Origin: Nitrospira_D sp035465795
Lineage (GTDB): Bacteria > Nitrospirota > Nitrospiria > Nitrospirales > Nitrospiraceae
Assembly: GCF_049546785.1 (NCBI RefSeq)
Contig: NZ_JBMWAN010000008.1
Coordinates: forward strand, 16,769 to 80,768
Length of the DNA: 64,000 nt
Reading direction: 5' to 3'
Shown here: one piece after another, positions 24,915 through 35,900 of the stretch
How the letters are laid out: each line of letters begins with the position of its first letter
How positions within the stretch are numbered: the first letter of the stretch is position 1
Made by a program: the position numbers and the translations under genes
Notes under the pieces: generated by a model
What the model was told of the DNA's origin: nothing
The model's database searches: none
The model's input: the letters and a program-made list of their open reading frames with translations, nothing else

Positions 24915-26717
24915 TCAGCCCTTCTCCATGATCGCCTTCAGCTCTGCCCCGCTGATCACTTCCCGCTCCAGCAACACCTTCGCCCCCGCCTGCAGGACAG
25001 CTTTCCTCTCTGCAAGCAGCCGCTTCACCCGCTCGTACTGCTCGTCGATGATCCGCCGTATTTCGCAGTCGATCTCGCGGGCGGTCTCTTCCGAGTAGTC
25101 GCCCTTTTCCTGAGACATCTGAATCTGGATAAACTGCGGCTGTCGCTCCCGTTCCAGCGTGATCGCTCCCAGCTTCTCGCTCATTCCGTAGGCTTTCACC
25201 ATGCTCTTGGCGATGTCGGTCGCCTTCACCAGATCGTTCTGGGCACCGGTGGAGGCCTCGCCGAAAATCAACTCCTCGGCGATGCGGCCGCCGAGCAGCA
25301 CGGCGACCTTGTTCTCCAGTTCGGATTTCGTCATCAGGAACCGGTCCTCCGTCGGGAGTTGCAGCGTGTACCCGAGGGCCGCAATGCCGCGGGGAATGAT
25401 GGAGATTTTCTGGACTTGATCCGATCCAGGCAACGACAGGGCCACCAGGGCATGGCCGGTCTCATGGTAGGCGACCCGCTCCTTCTCCATTTTATTCAGG
25501 ACGCGATTCTTCTTTTCCAATCCGGCGATCACGCGCTCAACCGCTTCCTGCAATTCGGAGATACCGACCTGATCCTTGCCGCGCCGCACGGCGAGCAGCG
25601 CCGCCTCGTTGATAATGTTCGCCAGATCGGCCCCGGAAAACCCGGGGGTCATCGCGGCGATGTTTTCCAGATCGGCATCCGGGCCGAGGGTCACCTGCCT
25701 GGCATGAACGCGTAAAATCGCAAGGCGCCCGCCTTTATCCGGTCGATCCACCAGGACATGGCGGTCGAACCGGCCTGCCCGCAGCAAGGCCGGATCGAGA
25801 ATCTCCGGCCTGTTGGTGGCCGCCATGAGGATGACGCCGATCCGCGGATCGAACCCGTCCATCTCAACCAACAACTGGTTGAGCGTTTGCTCCCGTTCCT
25901 CATGCGCCATGGGTCCCATCCCGCGGGCCTTTCCCAGCGCATCGAGCTCGTCAATGAAGATGATGCAGGGGGCCTTCAGCTTCGCCTGCTCGAACAGATC
26001 GCGGACCCGGGCGGCGCCCACCCCGACGAACATTTCGACAAACTCCGACCCGCTGATGCTGAAGAACGTCACCCCGGCTTCTCCCGCCACGGCGCGGGCC
26101 AGCAAGGTCTTGCCGGTCCCCGGGGGGCCGACCAACAGGATTCCCTTCGGGATCTTCCCGCCCAGCTTGGTGAATTTCTCCGGTGTCTTCAGAAATTCGA
26201 TCACCTCGCGGAGCTCTTCCTTCGCCTCGTCCACCCCCGCCACATCGGCGAAGGTGACCTTCGTATCCTTTTCCGCATAGATTTTCGCCTTGGACTGCCC
26301 GACTTGCATAAAGCCGCCTTGAGCCTGTCCCAACCGGCGAAAAATAAAAAACCAGATGGCGAGAAACACGACGACCGGCAGGATCCAGGACAGCAGATCG
26401 CGCAAAAAGGTGCTCTCGACGACACCGACAAACTTCACCTGATGCGCTTGCAGCTCCTTGACGAGATCCGGGTCTTCGACACGGATGGAGGAAAACAGCT
26501 TCGGCTCCTTGGCCCCCTCCGCCGGCTTCAGCTTACCGCTCAGCGTGTGACTGCCGAGCGAGACTTCCGCCACCTGTCCCGCGACGACCAAAGTCTTGAA
26601 CTCGCTATAGGGGATCTCCTCGATCTTTTGCAGGGCAAGAATGAAATCGTGGACCAGGATCACGGCCCAGATGGCGAGAAACACGTACCAGATGGAAAAG
26701 GAAATCTTTTTATTCAT
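24915..26717 (-). CDS. ftsH: ATP-dependent zinc metalloprotease FtsH
   Basis: This 600-residue membrane AAA+ protease degrades misfolded and regulatory membrane proteins. It has two N-terminal helices (about 8-28 and 100-120), Walker A GPPGTGKT (about residue 194), Walker B CIIFIDELDALG, the second region of homology ATNRPEILDPALLRAGRFDR and the zinc site HETGH (about residue 414). The start is ATG 26717 behind AGGG; a GTG at 26723 is possible. It is the first gene of a long run through to the OsmC gene at 17007 and is preceded by a sigma-54-type promoter and palindrome 2. Many genomes have more than one ftsH, and this may be a specialised copy. Confidence 0.95.
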   Translation of the reverse strand: MNKKISFSIWYVFLAIWAVILVHDFILALQKIEEIPYSEFKTLVVAGQVAEVSLGSHTLSGKLKPAEGAKEPKLFSSIRVEDPDLVKELQAHQVKFVGVVESTFLRDLLSWILPVVVFLAIWFFIFRRLGQAQGGFMQVGQSKAKIYAEKDTKVTFADVAGVDEAKEELREVIEFLKTPEKFTKLGGKIPKGILLVGPPGTGKTLLARAVAGEAGVTFFSISGSEFVEMFVGVGAARVRDLFEQAKLKAPCIIFIDELDALGKARGMGPMAHEEREQTLNQLLVEMDGFDPRIGVILMAATNRPEILDPALLRAGRFDRHVLVDRPDKGGRLAILRVHARQVTLGPDADLENIAAMTPGFSGADLANIINEAALLAVRRGKDQVGISELQEAVERVIAGLEKKNRVLNKMEKERVAYHETGHALVALSLPGSDQVQKISIIPRGIAALGYTLQLPTEDRFLMTKSELENKVAVLLGGRIAEELIFGEASTGAQNDLVKATDIAKSMVKAYGMSEKLGAITLERERQPQFIQIQMSQEKGDYSEETAREIDCEIRRIIDEQYERVKRLLAERKAVLQAGAKVLLEREVISGAELKAIMEKG

Positions 26718-26748
26718 ACGCACACCCTGCCCTCTATGCTCAACTATT

Positions 26749-26763
26749 GCAAGGAGGGAGCCT
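26749..26763 (-). promoter_or_regulatory. sigma-54-type promoter of the ftsH run
   Basis: On the minus strand the box reads AGGCTCCCTCCTTGC. The -12 element TTGC is perfect and GG-N10-GC spacing is exact; the -24 element is AGGCTC rather than TGGCAC. The predicted transcript start near 26737 leaves a 20-base leader to ATG 26717. Confidence 0.55.
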
Positions 26764-26877
26764 CCGCTCTAGAACGCGTGCATCCGGTTTTGACAACAAT
26801 ATTGACCTGTTAGCAGGCAGAAGTAGGGGGCCGGTCGAGGATAGCAGGGGAGTCTTGCTACAGGTTCAAAAGGACCG

Positions 26878-26896
26878 CTGTCGCAGAACGCAACAG
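26878..26896. promoter_or_regulatory. palindromic activator site 2 (CTGTCGC-N5-GCAACAG)
   Basis: CTGTCGC-AGAAC-GCAACAG lies about 125 bp upstream of the -24 element of the ftsH promoter. A second half-site, GCTACAG, at 26857-26863 is exactly 33 bp from the GCAACAG arm, the same spacing as at site 3 (42048 to 42081). This is consistent with cooperative binding of two dimers. Confidence 0.65.
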
Positions 26897-26930
26897 AAAG
26901 GTCGACTGCTGCTTTGGCCCGCCGATCGAG

Positions 26931-27104
26931 TTATTTAAACCCCTTATAGGGATCCTCGAAGACAGCTCCGCATTCAAGACATCGCACCTGCCCCGTACGT
27001 TTCCCATCGTTGTTCAGAATGTCGTCGATGAGACGACCGTGGAGGCAGCGGGCTGTGCGGGTAATTGACACCGGCGAGGCGTGTTCGATCGTCTCATGTG
27101 ACAT
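26931..27104 (-). CDS. small CxxC protein, unknown function
   Basis: This 57-residue protein starts at ATG 27104 behind GAGAGG; an ATG at 27146 with GAAGGA would give 71 residues. It has one leading cysteine (ARCLHGRL) and the pair RCLECGAVFEDPY near the C-terminus. The pattern resembles the ribbon-like protein at 9205-9525. A zinc site would need the histidine or lone cysteine as well. It reads toward ftsH, and the palindrome and promoter of ftsH lie after its stop. Confidence 0.65.
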   Translation of the reverse strand: MSHETIEHASPVSITRTARCLHGRLIDDILNNDGKRTGQVRCLECGAVFEDPYKGFK

Positions 27105-27299
27105 GAACGACCTCTCAACAGTCCGGAAAGAAAACCGAGGATGCATGATAATCCTTCTCGTCAGGTTTTCCAAGGTGCAAAATATGGCATGGGATTCTCC
27201 CGTCTATCCATACATCCGCCGATAGAAGCGGACACAATGATTGCATTCGTCTGCTGCGCGATCGATCGTCACGCGGGACAACCTGCTCTGGTTACAAAA

Positions 27300-28451
27300 T
27301 CAGTCGAACTGCCGCCGGAATCGCCACATGCCGAAGCCGAACAATCCTCCGCCCAGCAGAGCCATCGTCCCCGCCGGCTTCCAAAGGACGTCGAGCCCCG
27401 CGCCTTTGAGCAGCACGCCATAGGTGATGTCGATGTAATATCGAAGCGGCGAAAAGGCCATGACGGTCTGAACCCAGCCCGGCATCGACTCATAGGGCGT
27501 GTTGAGGCCGGAGAGCAACATCATCGGGCCGACGAGAAAGAGCGTCATCATGCCCACTTGAGCCTGATTTCTGGTGACGGTCGCAGCGACCAACCCCAGT
27601 CCGGCCGTGGTGAAAATATGCAAGGCGGTCAGGAAGAAGAACGCCCAGGCCGACCCCTTCATCGGCACATGAAACACAGGGCGCAGTACGCCGTAGACGG
27701 CAATGGCAGTGCAGATCAGGATGACAGCGGTCATCGCCAGCACCTTGGACAGCATGATCTGAAAGGGGGAGAGCGGCGAGACGAGCAGTTGCTCGACGGT
27801 CCCGCGTTCCTTCTCGCGAACCAGGGCGATTGCCGGCAGCAGCACGGCAAAGACCGTGATCATGCGCAACACGTGGGAGATGGACTGAAACCACGTCTCA
27901 TCCTGATTCGGATTGAACCAGACACGATGCGCGCTCATAACGAGGGGCAGGTTCGCCTGCGCCCCGGACAGGCCGAGCGAGGCCAGGCCTGCCTCCGAGC
28001 CGAACCCGCCCGCAATCCGGAGGGCATAGCTGGCGGCCGAGAGTCCTTGTGGCGCGTTGGTCGTGTCGACCAGGAGTTGCACCGCGGTTGATTCCCCCGC
28101 GGCCAGCGCCTCGTGAAAGCGGGGCGGAATGTCCAACAGCACCATCGCCGTCCCCGCATCGAGCTGCCGCAGCCCTTCCCGCGGATCGGCGACTTCCCCC
28201 TTGAACCGGAAATAAGGCGGCTGGAACCGGTGGATCAGTTCCCGCGAGGAGAGGCTATGGTCCCCGTCATGCACCAGGATCTCCGCATTCCGGAGCTGCA
28301 TCGTGATCCCGACGCCACTGATGTAGACGGACAGCGAAAAGGAATAGAGCAGAAACAGCAGCAGCGGAAGATCGCGCCCCAGTTGCAGCACTTCCTTCTG
28401 CGTCATCGCCGCGAGGCGGCGCCACCATCTGAAAACCCGGCGCCCATCCAT
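27300..28451 (-). CDS. ABC-2 type permease, second subunit
   Basis: This 383-residue membrane protein has one N-terminal helix, a large periplasmic domain (about 50-180) and five C-terminal helices. It contains REKERGTVEQLLVSPLSPFQ, the standard ABC2 permease segment. The start ATG 28451 has GGAGG seven bases before it; an upstream ATG at 28469 overlaps the preceding gene. It completes a YhiI-YhiH-YhiJ-like exporter with the genes 28466-32824. The 126-base stretch 27174-27299 shows no gene. Confidence 0.9.
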   Translation of the reverse strand: MDGRRVFRWWRRLAAMTQKEVLQLGRDLPLLLFLLYSFSLSVYISGVGITMQLRNAEILVHDGDHSLSSRELIHRFQPPYFRFKGEVADPREGLRQLDAGTAMVLLDIPPRFHEALAAGESTAVQLLVDTTNAPQGLSAASYALRIAGGFGSEAGLASLGLSGAQANLPLVMSAHRVWFNPNQDETWFQSISHVLRMITVFAVLLPAIALVREKERGTVEQLLVSPLSPFQIMLSKVLAMTAVILICTAIAVYGVLRPVFHVPMKGSAWAFFFLTALHIFTTAGLGLVAATVTRNQAQVGMMTLFLVGPMMLLSGLNTPYESMPGWVQTVMAFSPLRYYIDITYGVLLKGAGLDVLWKPAGTMALLGGGLFGFGMWRFRRQFD

Positions 28452-28465
28452 CGGGATTCCTCCCG

Positions 28466-29620
28466 TCATGCCTTCGGTCTTTTCGTAAAGAGCCGGTACG
28501 CAACCAGGCCCATCCCCGCCGCGAACGCCGCCAGCGCGGCCATATCGAGCCACATGATGCCCGCCCCGATACCCTTGAGAAAACTCCCCCGCACCACATT
28601 CGTATAGTACATCGCGGGGAAGAAATGCGCCTGGACCTGCGCCCCCCGGCCCATCGACGAGACCGGCACCAGCAGACCGGAAAACAAGATGGTCGGCAAC
28701 ATCGCCACGACCATCGTGATGATGAGGGCCGCCATCTGCGTGCTCACGAGCAACGAGATCAGCAATCCGATGCCGGTACTGCAGAAAATGAACAAGATCG
28801 ATCCGGCGAGAAAGACCAGCAGACTGCCCTTGAACGGCACGTCAAACAGGAGGACGGCCATGAGCCACAAGACCCAGACGTTCACGAGTGAAATCCCCGC
28901 GTAGGGCAGGATTTTCCCCGCCAGAAACTCCGCCCGGCTCACCGTGGAGCTGTAAATGTTGTAAATCGAGCCGGTTTCCTTCTCCCGCACCACGCCCAGC
29001 GCCGTCAGCAACGGCGAGGACACCATCAGCGTGAACATGACGAGCGCCGGCACCATGGACCAGGTGCTCCGCACTTCTTCATTGTAGAGATACCGGACCT
29101 CCACCGTGACGGGCTGTACGATCCGGCGCGCCTGGTCGCGCGCAAGGCCGCGGGTTCGGCTCAGATAATCGACCAGCAGTTCCTGCGTGAAGGCCTGGTT
29201 GATGGCGATGACATAGCCCTTGGCGATATCGGTATGCAGGGGAAACGTGCCGTCGAGCAGGGTTTGCACAGAAACCGGCTCTCCGGCCGACAGTTGCTCC
29301 TCAAACCGCTCCGGAATGATGAGGGCCGCCCGGATGGTCGCCTCGGTCAACAGCCGATCGAGGGCGCGCGGATCGTCGGCGTGGCCGCGATACGCGAAAT
29401 ACCGCGACTGGATGAACCGGTAGCCGTACTCCCGGCTTAACGCGCTGCGATCCTGGTCGAGTATCGCAAACGGGATGTTTTCGACATCCATCACCAACCC
29501 GTAGCCGAACACCACCATCCAAAGCGCGGGCAGCAGAAAGGCCAGCAGGAGGAAGAGCCTGTCCCTGGTGGTCTCTCTCCATTCCTTGAGCGCGACCGTT
29601 CTGATCCGTCGAAGATTCAT
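28466..29620 (-). CDS. ABC-2 type permease, first subunit
   Basis: This 384-residue permease has the same plan as its neighbour: an N-terminal helix (LFLLLAFLLPALWMVVFGYGL), an outside domain and five or six C-terminal helices, with VREKETGSIYNIYSSTVSRAE. It overlaps the ATPase gene by four bases (ATGA). The two permeases differ enough in sequence to suggest a heterodimer. The substrate is unknown. Confidence 0.9.
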   Translation of the reverse strand: MNLRRIRTVALKEWRETTRDRLFLLLAFLLPALWMVVFGYGLVMDVENIPFAILDQDRSALSREYGYRFIQSRYFAYRGHADDPRALDRLLTEATIRAALIIPERFEEQLSAGEPVSVQTLLDGTFPLHTDIAKGYVIAINQAFTQELLVDYLSRTRGLARDQARRIVQPVTVEVRYLYNEEVRSTWSMVPALVMFTLMVSSPLLTALGVVREKETGSIYNIYSSTVSRAEFLAGKILPYAGISLVNVWVLWLMAVLLFDVPFKGSLLVFLAGSILFIFCSTGIGLLISLLVSTQMAALIITMVVAMLPTILFSGLLVPVSSMGRGAQVQAHFFPAMYYTNVVRGSFLKGIGAGIMWLDMAALAAFAAGMGLVAYRLFTKRPKA

Positions 29621-31677
29621 GGCAAGTCTAGAGGCTCCACCGCGCCGATCCCGTCAGGCCGGGAGTTATTGTGCGCCGCCTCTTCCAGCGCCCTGACCCG
29701 TGAGACAAACACATCTTCGAGGCTCGGCTGCCTGGTCCGCACGGCTGCGACTGCGATCCCGCACCCGGTGAGCAGGGCTCGAATACGCGCCACATCACGG
29801 CCCGGATCCAGAGACAGCACGTGGACCTTTGTTCCTGACAGGGTGGCGTTGACCATGCCGGCCCCGGCCAGTTGCGCGAGCGCGCGGCCGGGCTGGTCCG
29901 CCACAATCTCCAGCAAGGGCCCCATGTCCCGCTCCAGTCCGCGCTTCAGGTCTGCCGGCGAGCCGTCCGCTACCAGCCGTCCCGCATGCATCAAGCCCAG
30001 CCGGTCGCAATGCTCCGCTTCGCTCATGTAATGGGTCGTGACGAGGATCGCGACCCCGTCCTCGCGGGCCAGCCGCGTCAACATATCCCAAAACCGTCGC
30101 CGCCCGATCGGATCGACGCCGGAGGTCGGTTCGTCCAGGAACAACACTCGCGGCTCATGCACCAGGGCGCATCCCAGCGCTAGCCGCTGGCGCACACCCA
30201 TCGGCAGCCGTCCCGTTCGATCGGCCTCATAGCCCGTCAGTCCCGCCATCCCGATGATCCATTCCATGCGCTGTCGCGCCTGCCGTTGACCGAGCCCGTA
30301 GATGCCGGCGAAGAGCCTGATGTTCTCACGCACCGTCAGATCCAGGTAGAGCGAGAAGGCCTGGGACATATAGCCGATCCGCTCCTTGATCGCGCCCCCT
30401 GCCCAGCGCATGTCCTCACCTGCGACCCACCCGTCTCCTCCCGTCGGCGGCAGAATGCCGGTCAACATCTTGATGACGGTTGTTTTCCCCGCTCCGTTGG
30501 CACCCAGCAACCCGAAGATTTCCCCTTGCTTCACCTCGAAGCTCACGCGATCGACGGCGCGAAAATCCCCGAAGTCCCGAACCAGTTCCCGGGCTTCGAC
30601 CGCGAGGCCGTTGAACTGAGGTGCCCCGGCGTCGGGTCGCGGTGCCCCTGATCCGGCGTGCGCCTCGCTCCGGTCCTGCCGGTCCCGCCCCTCCCGCAGC
30701 AACAACGACACCACGACATCCTCCAATTCCGGATCGTCGGTCTGGGCCCGCTCGACCGGCAGATCGCCGAGGACATTCCGGATCTCGCCGAGGGCGGTAG
30801 CGGGGTCTGTCTCAGGGGTAAACACATGGAGCGCGGGCCCCAGCGTTTCCACTTGGGCATAGCGCGTCTTGAGTCGCTCGACTGCGTCGAGTTGCGAGGT
30901 GGATTCGAACGTGACGACCAGTCCGGGCACCAGGGCCTGAATGTCCTCCGGGCTGCCCGCGGTCAACACCCGGCCATGGGACATGAACGACAGCCGGTGA
31001 AACCGGACCGCTTCGTCCATATAGGCGGTTGAGACCAGCGCCGTCATGCCCTTGGCATGCTGCCAATCGGAGAGAATTGCCCAGAAGTCACGCCGCGAGA
31101 CGGGGTCCACGCCCGTGGTCGGCTCGTCCAGGATGGCCAGCTCCGGCTCATGAATCAACGTGCAGATCAATGCCAGCTTCTGCTTCATGCCGCCCGAGAG
31201 ATTCTTCATCGGCCGGTCGCGGAACCGTTCCAGACGCGTCATTGCGAGCAGCCTGGACTTGCGCTCCCGAAGCTGCGCATCGGGAACCAGACGCAGTTGC
31301 GCGAAGAAGTCGATGTTCTCCTCGACGGAAAGCTCCGGGTAAAGATTGAGCCCCAGCCCCTGCGGCAGAAACCCGATCCGCTGCTTCACTCGCTCCGCAG
31401 CCCGCTCCGAATCAACCCGCACCCCGAACACTTCCACAGTCCCGCCCTCATAGGAGAGCACGCCGGCGATGGCCTTCAGCAGGCTGCTCTTGCCCGCTCC
31501 ATCGGGTCCGATAAGACCGTACATCTCCCCTCTGTTGACGATGAGATCCAGACCATCGACCGCGATGTGCTTCTTGTAGCGCTTGACGAAACCCGTGACG
31601 CGAACAACCGGCGCGATGTGTGACGGGTGATCGGGGATCGGCGGAGTCGGACTTTCTCTGTTGCCTTCGGTCATCAT
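29617..31677 (-). CDS. ABC transporter ATPase with two fused nucleotide-binding domains
   Basis: This 686-residue protein has two ABC domains in tandem. Domain 1 (about 25-300) has Walker A GPDGAGKSS, signature LSGGMKQ and Walker B LAILDEPTTGVDP. Domain 2 (about 360-660) has Walker A GANGAGKTT, Walker B VLFLDEPTSGVDP and a degenerate signature LPMGVRQR. This layout matches the YhiH/RbbA-like exporters, in which one composite site is probably impaired. It drives the two ABC-2 permeases downstream. Confidence 0.9.
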   Translation of the reverse strand: MMTEGNRESPTPPIPDHPSHIAPVVRVTGFVKRYKKHIAVDGLDLIVNRGEMYGLIGPDGAGKSSLLKAIAGVLSYEGGTVEVFGVRVDSERAAERVKQRIGFLPQGLGLNLYPELSVEENIDFFAQLRLVPDAQLRERKSRLLAMTRLERFRDRPMKNLSGGMKQKLALICTLIHEPELAILDEPTTGVDPVSRRDFWAILSDWQHAKGMTALVSTAYMDEAVRFHRLSFMSHGRVLTAGSPEDIQALVPGLVVTFESTSQLDAVERLKTRYAQVETLGPALHVFTPETDPATALGEIRNVLGDLPVERAQTDDPELEDVVVSLLLREGRDRQDRSEAHAGSGAPRPDAGAPQFNGLAVEARELVRDFGDFRAVDRVSFEVKQGEIFGLLGANGAGKTTVIKMLTGILPPTGGDGWVAGEDMRWAGGAIKERIGYMSQAFSLYLDLTVRENIRLFAGIYGLGQRQARQRMEWIIGMAGLTGYEADRTGRLPMGVRQRLALGCALVHEPRVLFLDEPTSGVDPIGRRRFWDMLTRLAREDGVAILVTTHYMSEAEHCDRLGLMHAGRLVADGSPADLKRGLERDMGPLLEIVADQPGRALAQLAGAGMVNATLSGTKVHVLSLDPGRDVARIRALLTGCGIAVAAVRTRQPSLEDVFVSRVRALEEAAHNNSRPDGIGAVEPLDLP

Positions 31678-31717
31678 TCATGACCCATCACGCGTCGCCA
31701 GGCACGCATCACGCCAG

Positions 31718-32824
31718 TCAGAGACGCGGTTTCATCCACGCCGCATCCTCGCGCCAGCGGATCACGGCATCCGCCGGCAAACCCGGCGTGAGTCGATGAT
31801 CCGGATTATCGTTGAGGTAGAGCCTGACGGCATAGATGAGTTTCACCCGCTCATCCGGCGTCTGAACTTCCTTGGGGGTGAATTCGGCCTTGGACGCAAT
31901 GTAACGAACGGTCGCCTCGAACGGCTGATCGGGAAAAGCGTCCGTATAGATCCGCGCGGGCAGGTCGAGACGGACCTTTCCGATCTGGACTTCCGGCACA
32001 TACACCTGCAGATACAACCGGCCCAGATCGACCAGTTCGAGCAGCGGCGCCCCGGCCGCCACCACTTCACCGACATCGACCATGCGGGTTGTGATCGTGC
32101 CGTCGGTCGGAGCCACGATGGTGAGATCCCGCAGGATGCTCGCCGCCTCCGCCTGTGCCGCCTCTACCTGGTCCCGCTGCCGCTCCAGCGCCGCGACCTC
32201 CGCTTCCTTGGACCTGATCCGTTTCCACCCCAGCTCCGCCTGCGACAGTTCCTTCCCCGCCTGGTCCAAGGTGGCTTTCGCGAGCACGATCTCACTGGCG
32301 GCGACTTTCCAGCGGGCCTCGGCCTGATCCAGCTGCTGCTGCGACACCGCCTGGTCCCGAATCAACGACCGGAGGCGGTCGACATCCCGGCGCGCTTCAT
32401 ACTCCACCGCTCTGGCTTTCTGAACCGCGGCTCGCGCGCTATCGACCTTCGCGGAAGCGGCTTCGATCCCGAGCGGCACATCAAGATTCAACACCGCCAG
32501 CGACGTATGCGCGGCCTCGACCTGCGCGCCCAGAGATTCGACAAGCCGGTCCGCCTGGTCCAGCTTCGCTTTTGTCTGCGCATCGTCCAACCGGATCAGC
32601 ACATCGCCCCTGGACACCCTGGCACCTTCGCGCGCCAGCAGATCGACGATCCGTCCGGGAAACTTGCTGGCGACGGTGACATGATCGCCCTCAATGCGGC
32701 CGTTCGCCTGGATCAGCCCCTCAGGCAGTCGGTCGGACCCGAGGAACCGAACCAGAAAGTAGGCCGCCAGTCCCAGGAGCACAGCACCGAGCGCAATAGC
32801 CGGATATGTCCGAGTGATTTTCAT
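31718..32824 (-). CDS. HlyD-family periplasmic adaptor of the ABC-2 exporter
   Basis: This 368-residue adaptor has an N-terminal anchor helix (ALGAVLLGLAAYFLVRFLG), a lipoyl-like half (VTVASKFPGRIVDLL), a long coiled-coil hairpin (about 95-215) and a second lipoyl half (IVAPTDGTITTRMVDVGEVV). It is the first gene of the exporter 27300-32824, joins the permeases to an outer-membrane channel and is YhiI-like. A 132-base gap separates it from the RND pump upstream. Confidence 0.9.
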   Translation of the reverse strand: MKITRTYPAIALGAVLLGLAAYFLVRFLGSDRLPEGLIQANGRIEGDHVTVASKFPGRIVDLLAREGARVSRGDVLIRLDDAQTKAKLDQADRLVESLGAQVEAAHTSLAVLNLDVPLGIEAASAKVDSARAAVQKARAVEYEARRDVDRLRSLIRDQAVSQQQLDQAEARWKVAASEIVLAKATLDQAGKELSQAELGWKRIRSKEAEVAALERQRDQVEAAQAEAASILRDLTIVAPTDGTITTRMVDVGEVVAAGAPLLELVDLGRLYLQVYVPEVQIGKVRLDLPARIYTDAFPDQPFEATVRYIASKAEFTPKEVQTPDERVKLIYAVRLYLNDNPDHRLTPGLPADAVIRWREDAAWMKPRL

Positions 32825-32956
32825 GAGCGGGAGCCATCCATGGTCATGAGGCAGGATATGAAACCGGCCAACGCGCCTTCCATTCGCCGTCGAGCGGCGG
32901 CTATGACCAAGATCGGCCTGAACTGTAGCACAAGGCGGCGTGGAGAATCGCGTTCC

Positions 32957-35900
32957 CTACGTCCGTTCCTGCGGCAGAGCATCCGCAGATCGGGTCCGAC
33001 GCCCTATCACGTGATAGTACAACACCGGAATGATGACCAGCGTCAGCAGCGTGGCGGCACTCACGCCAAACAGTAACGACACGGCCAGCCCCTGGAAGAT
33101 GGGATCGAGAATGATAACGAAGGCACCCACCATCAAGGCGGCGGCGGTCAAGAGGATCGGCCTGGTCCGGATCGCGCCGGCCCTGATGACGGCCTCCGCC
33201 AGAGATGCGCCGCTTTGCTCCTGTAGCTGAATGAAATCCACCAGAAGGATCGAGTTCCTGACAATGATGCCCGCGAGCGCAATGAAGCCGATCATGGAGG
33301 TCGCCGTGAAATAGGAACCGGTGAGCCAATGGCCGGGCAGAATGCCGATCAGGGTGAGCGGAATCGGAGCCATGATGATCACCGGCGTGAGGAACGATTG
33401 AAACTGCCCGACGATCAGCAGGTAGATAAGCAGCATCGCCACGGCAAAGGCGATCCCCATGTCCCGAAACGTCTCATAGGTAATCTGCCATTCCCCGTCC
33501 CACTTCATCGTGAGTTTCTCTTCCGACCAGGGTTGCACCGCATAATATTGCTCAATCTGGTAGCCCTCGGCCGGGCGGTATTCCTCCAGCTTCTTTCCGA
33601 CTCCCAGGACACCATAAACCGGACTCTCGGCCTTCTCCGCGCCGGGCCCACCGACGTCGGCGACGACATAGACCACCGGCTTCTGATTTTTGTGGTAGAT
33701 CGCGTTGTCCTGAATCCGCTGCTCGACCGTCAGCAATTCGGAGAGCTGCACCATGCCGCCGGTGTTCGCGCGCAAGCCGATTTCACCGATATGCTCAAGC
33801 CCGGTCCGCTCCGCCAACGGGAGCCGCAACACAATCTGCACGGGGCTCTTCTCCTGGGGAATATGCACCAGTCCGATCTTCGTGCCTTCTAAGGCCATGC
33901 GCAAGGTGTTCACGATGTCTTCGGAGGGTATCCCGGCCAGCGCCGCCTTGGCCCGGTCGACCGTGAAGAGGTATTTCACCTGATCGGCTTCGACGTAGTC
34001 GTCCACGTCGACCACCCCCGGCGTCGACTCAAACAAAGCCCGAATCTCCCGCGCGGCGGCCATCTGGCGTGTGTAATCCGGTCCGTACACCTCCCCGACC
34101 AGCACCGACTGCACCGGAGGTCCCGGCGGCACCTCGACGGTTTTCACATTGGCCCCGTACTGCCTGGCGATCTCCTGGACTTGCGGGCGCATCCGCTGCG
34201 CGATTTCGTGACTCTGCGCGGCACGCTCGCTCTTCGCCACCAGGTTGACTTGAATGTCGGCCTCGTGGGGCTGTGCTCTCAGATAATAATGACGCACCAA
34301 TCCGTTGAAGTTGAACGGCGAGGCCGTGCCGACATAGGCCTGATAATCCCGCACCTCCGGAACGGTCCTCACGTAGCGGCCGAGCGCCTGCGTGACTCGC
34401 GCCGTTTCTTCCAACGTCGTGCCTTCCGGCATGTCCACGACCAGCTGTAATTCGCTTTTGTTGTCGAACGGCATCATCTTCACCACGACATGCCGGGTGT
34501 AGAACAACAGACAAGACCCGGCCAGCAACAGCGCCACGACTCCCAGGAAGCCATAGGCCAGAATCGGATGAGCCAGCAGCGGCGACAGCACCCGCCGGTA
34601 CAGACGAGCCGTCAGCCCCTGCTCGTCGGCCTCATGATCCATTCCCGCCACTTTCACGCCGGGCCGATAACAGGTCTGGCAGAACCAGGGGATCACGACG
34701 AAGGCGACCAGCAGCGAGAAGAACATGGCGATCGACGCGTTTACGGGAATCGGGCGCATGTAGGGCCCCATCAATCCGGAGACGAACGCCATCGGCAGCA
34801 GCGCCGCGATGACCGTAAACGTTGCCAGAATCGTGGGATTCCCGACTTCATCCACCGCGTAGATCGAGGCTTCCTGATGGGGTTTCAAACGAAGCGTCAG
34901 ATGACGGTAGGTATTCTCGACGACCACGATGGCATCGTCCACGAGAATGCCGATGGAAAAAATGAGCGCAAACAGCGTCACGCGGTTGATCGTGTAGCCG
35001 ATCAGCATCGAGGTGAAGAGCGTCAAGGCGAGCGTGAGCGGAATCGCCAGAGACACGACAATGGCCGGGCGCGGTCCGAGCGCAATGCCGAGAAAGACGA
35101 CGACCGCCACCACCGCAATCAACAGGTGCCACAGCAATTCGTTGGCCTTTTCCTGCGCCGTCTCGCCGTAATCGCGCGTCACAGTGACACGCACGTCCGC
35201 CGGAATCGTGAGTCCCTTCATCCCCTCGACTTTGCGAATGACCTCGCTCGCGACCGTGACCGCATTCGTCCCGCCCTGTTTGGCGATGGCCACCGTGACG
35301 GCAGGCTCCTCGTCCGTGAAGCGTCCCTCGTGAAGTGTCTCTCGCACGCCTTCCTGCGCTTCACGCTTCACGAGCGACGAGCGACCGGCCGAGAGGCCCT
35401 CGCCGAACCAGACATACTGCGACAATTCGGCAGGCCCATCCGTGACCTCGGCAACCTGGCGCAGATAGACCGGCCGCTGCTCGTTGACGCCGACGACTAA
35501 TGATTCAAGATCTTCACGAGACCGGATGAATCGGCCCGTCTCGACCAGAAAACTCTGATTGCGGGTATCGAATCGGCCCGTGGGCAACGCCCGGTTTTCC
35601 CCGCGGATGACGCCGGCCACCTGCAATGGCGTCAGGCCGTAGGCCTTCAACCGCGTGGGATCGATTTGCACCCGGAGTTCTCGCACCTGACCGCCGACAA
35701 TAAACCCGGCGGAGGTTCCTGCAACTTTCTTGATCTCCTCCAACACCTGTTCAGCCAATCGATGCAGTTCAAATTCGCCGTACCGTTGACTCGAGAGCGT
35801 CACCGTCACGATCGGTACATCGTTGATGTCCTTCGGCTTCACCAGGAAGGGCTCTGCTCCCGGCGGCAACAGGTCCTGATTCGACATCAGCTTGTCGTAG

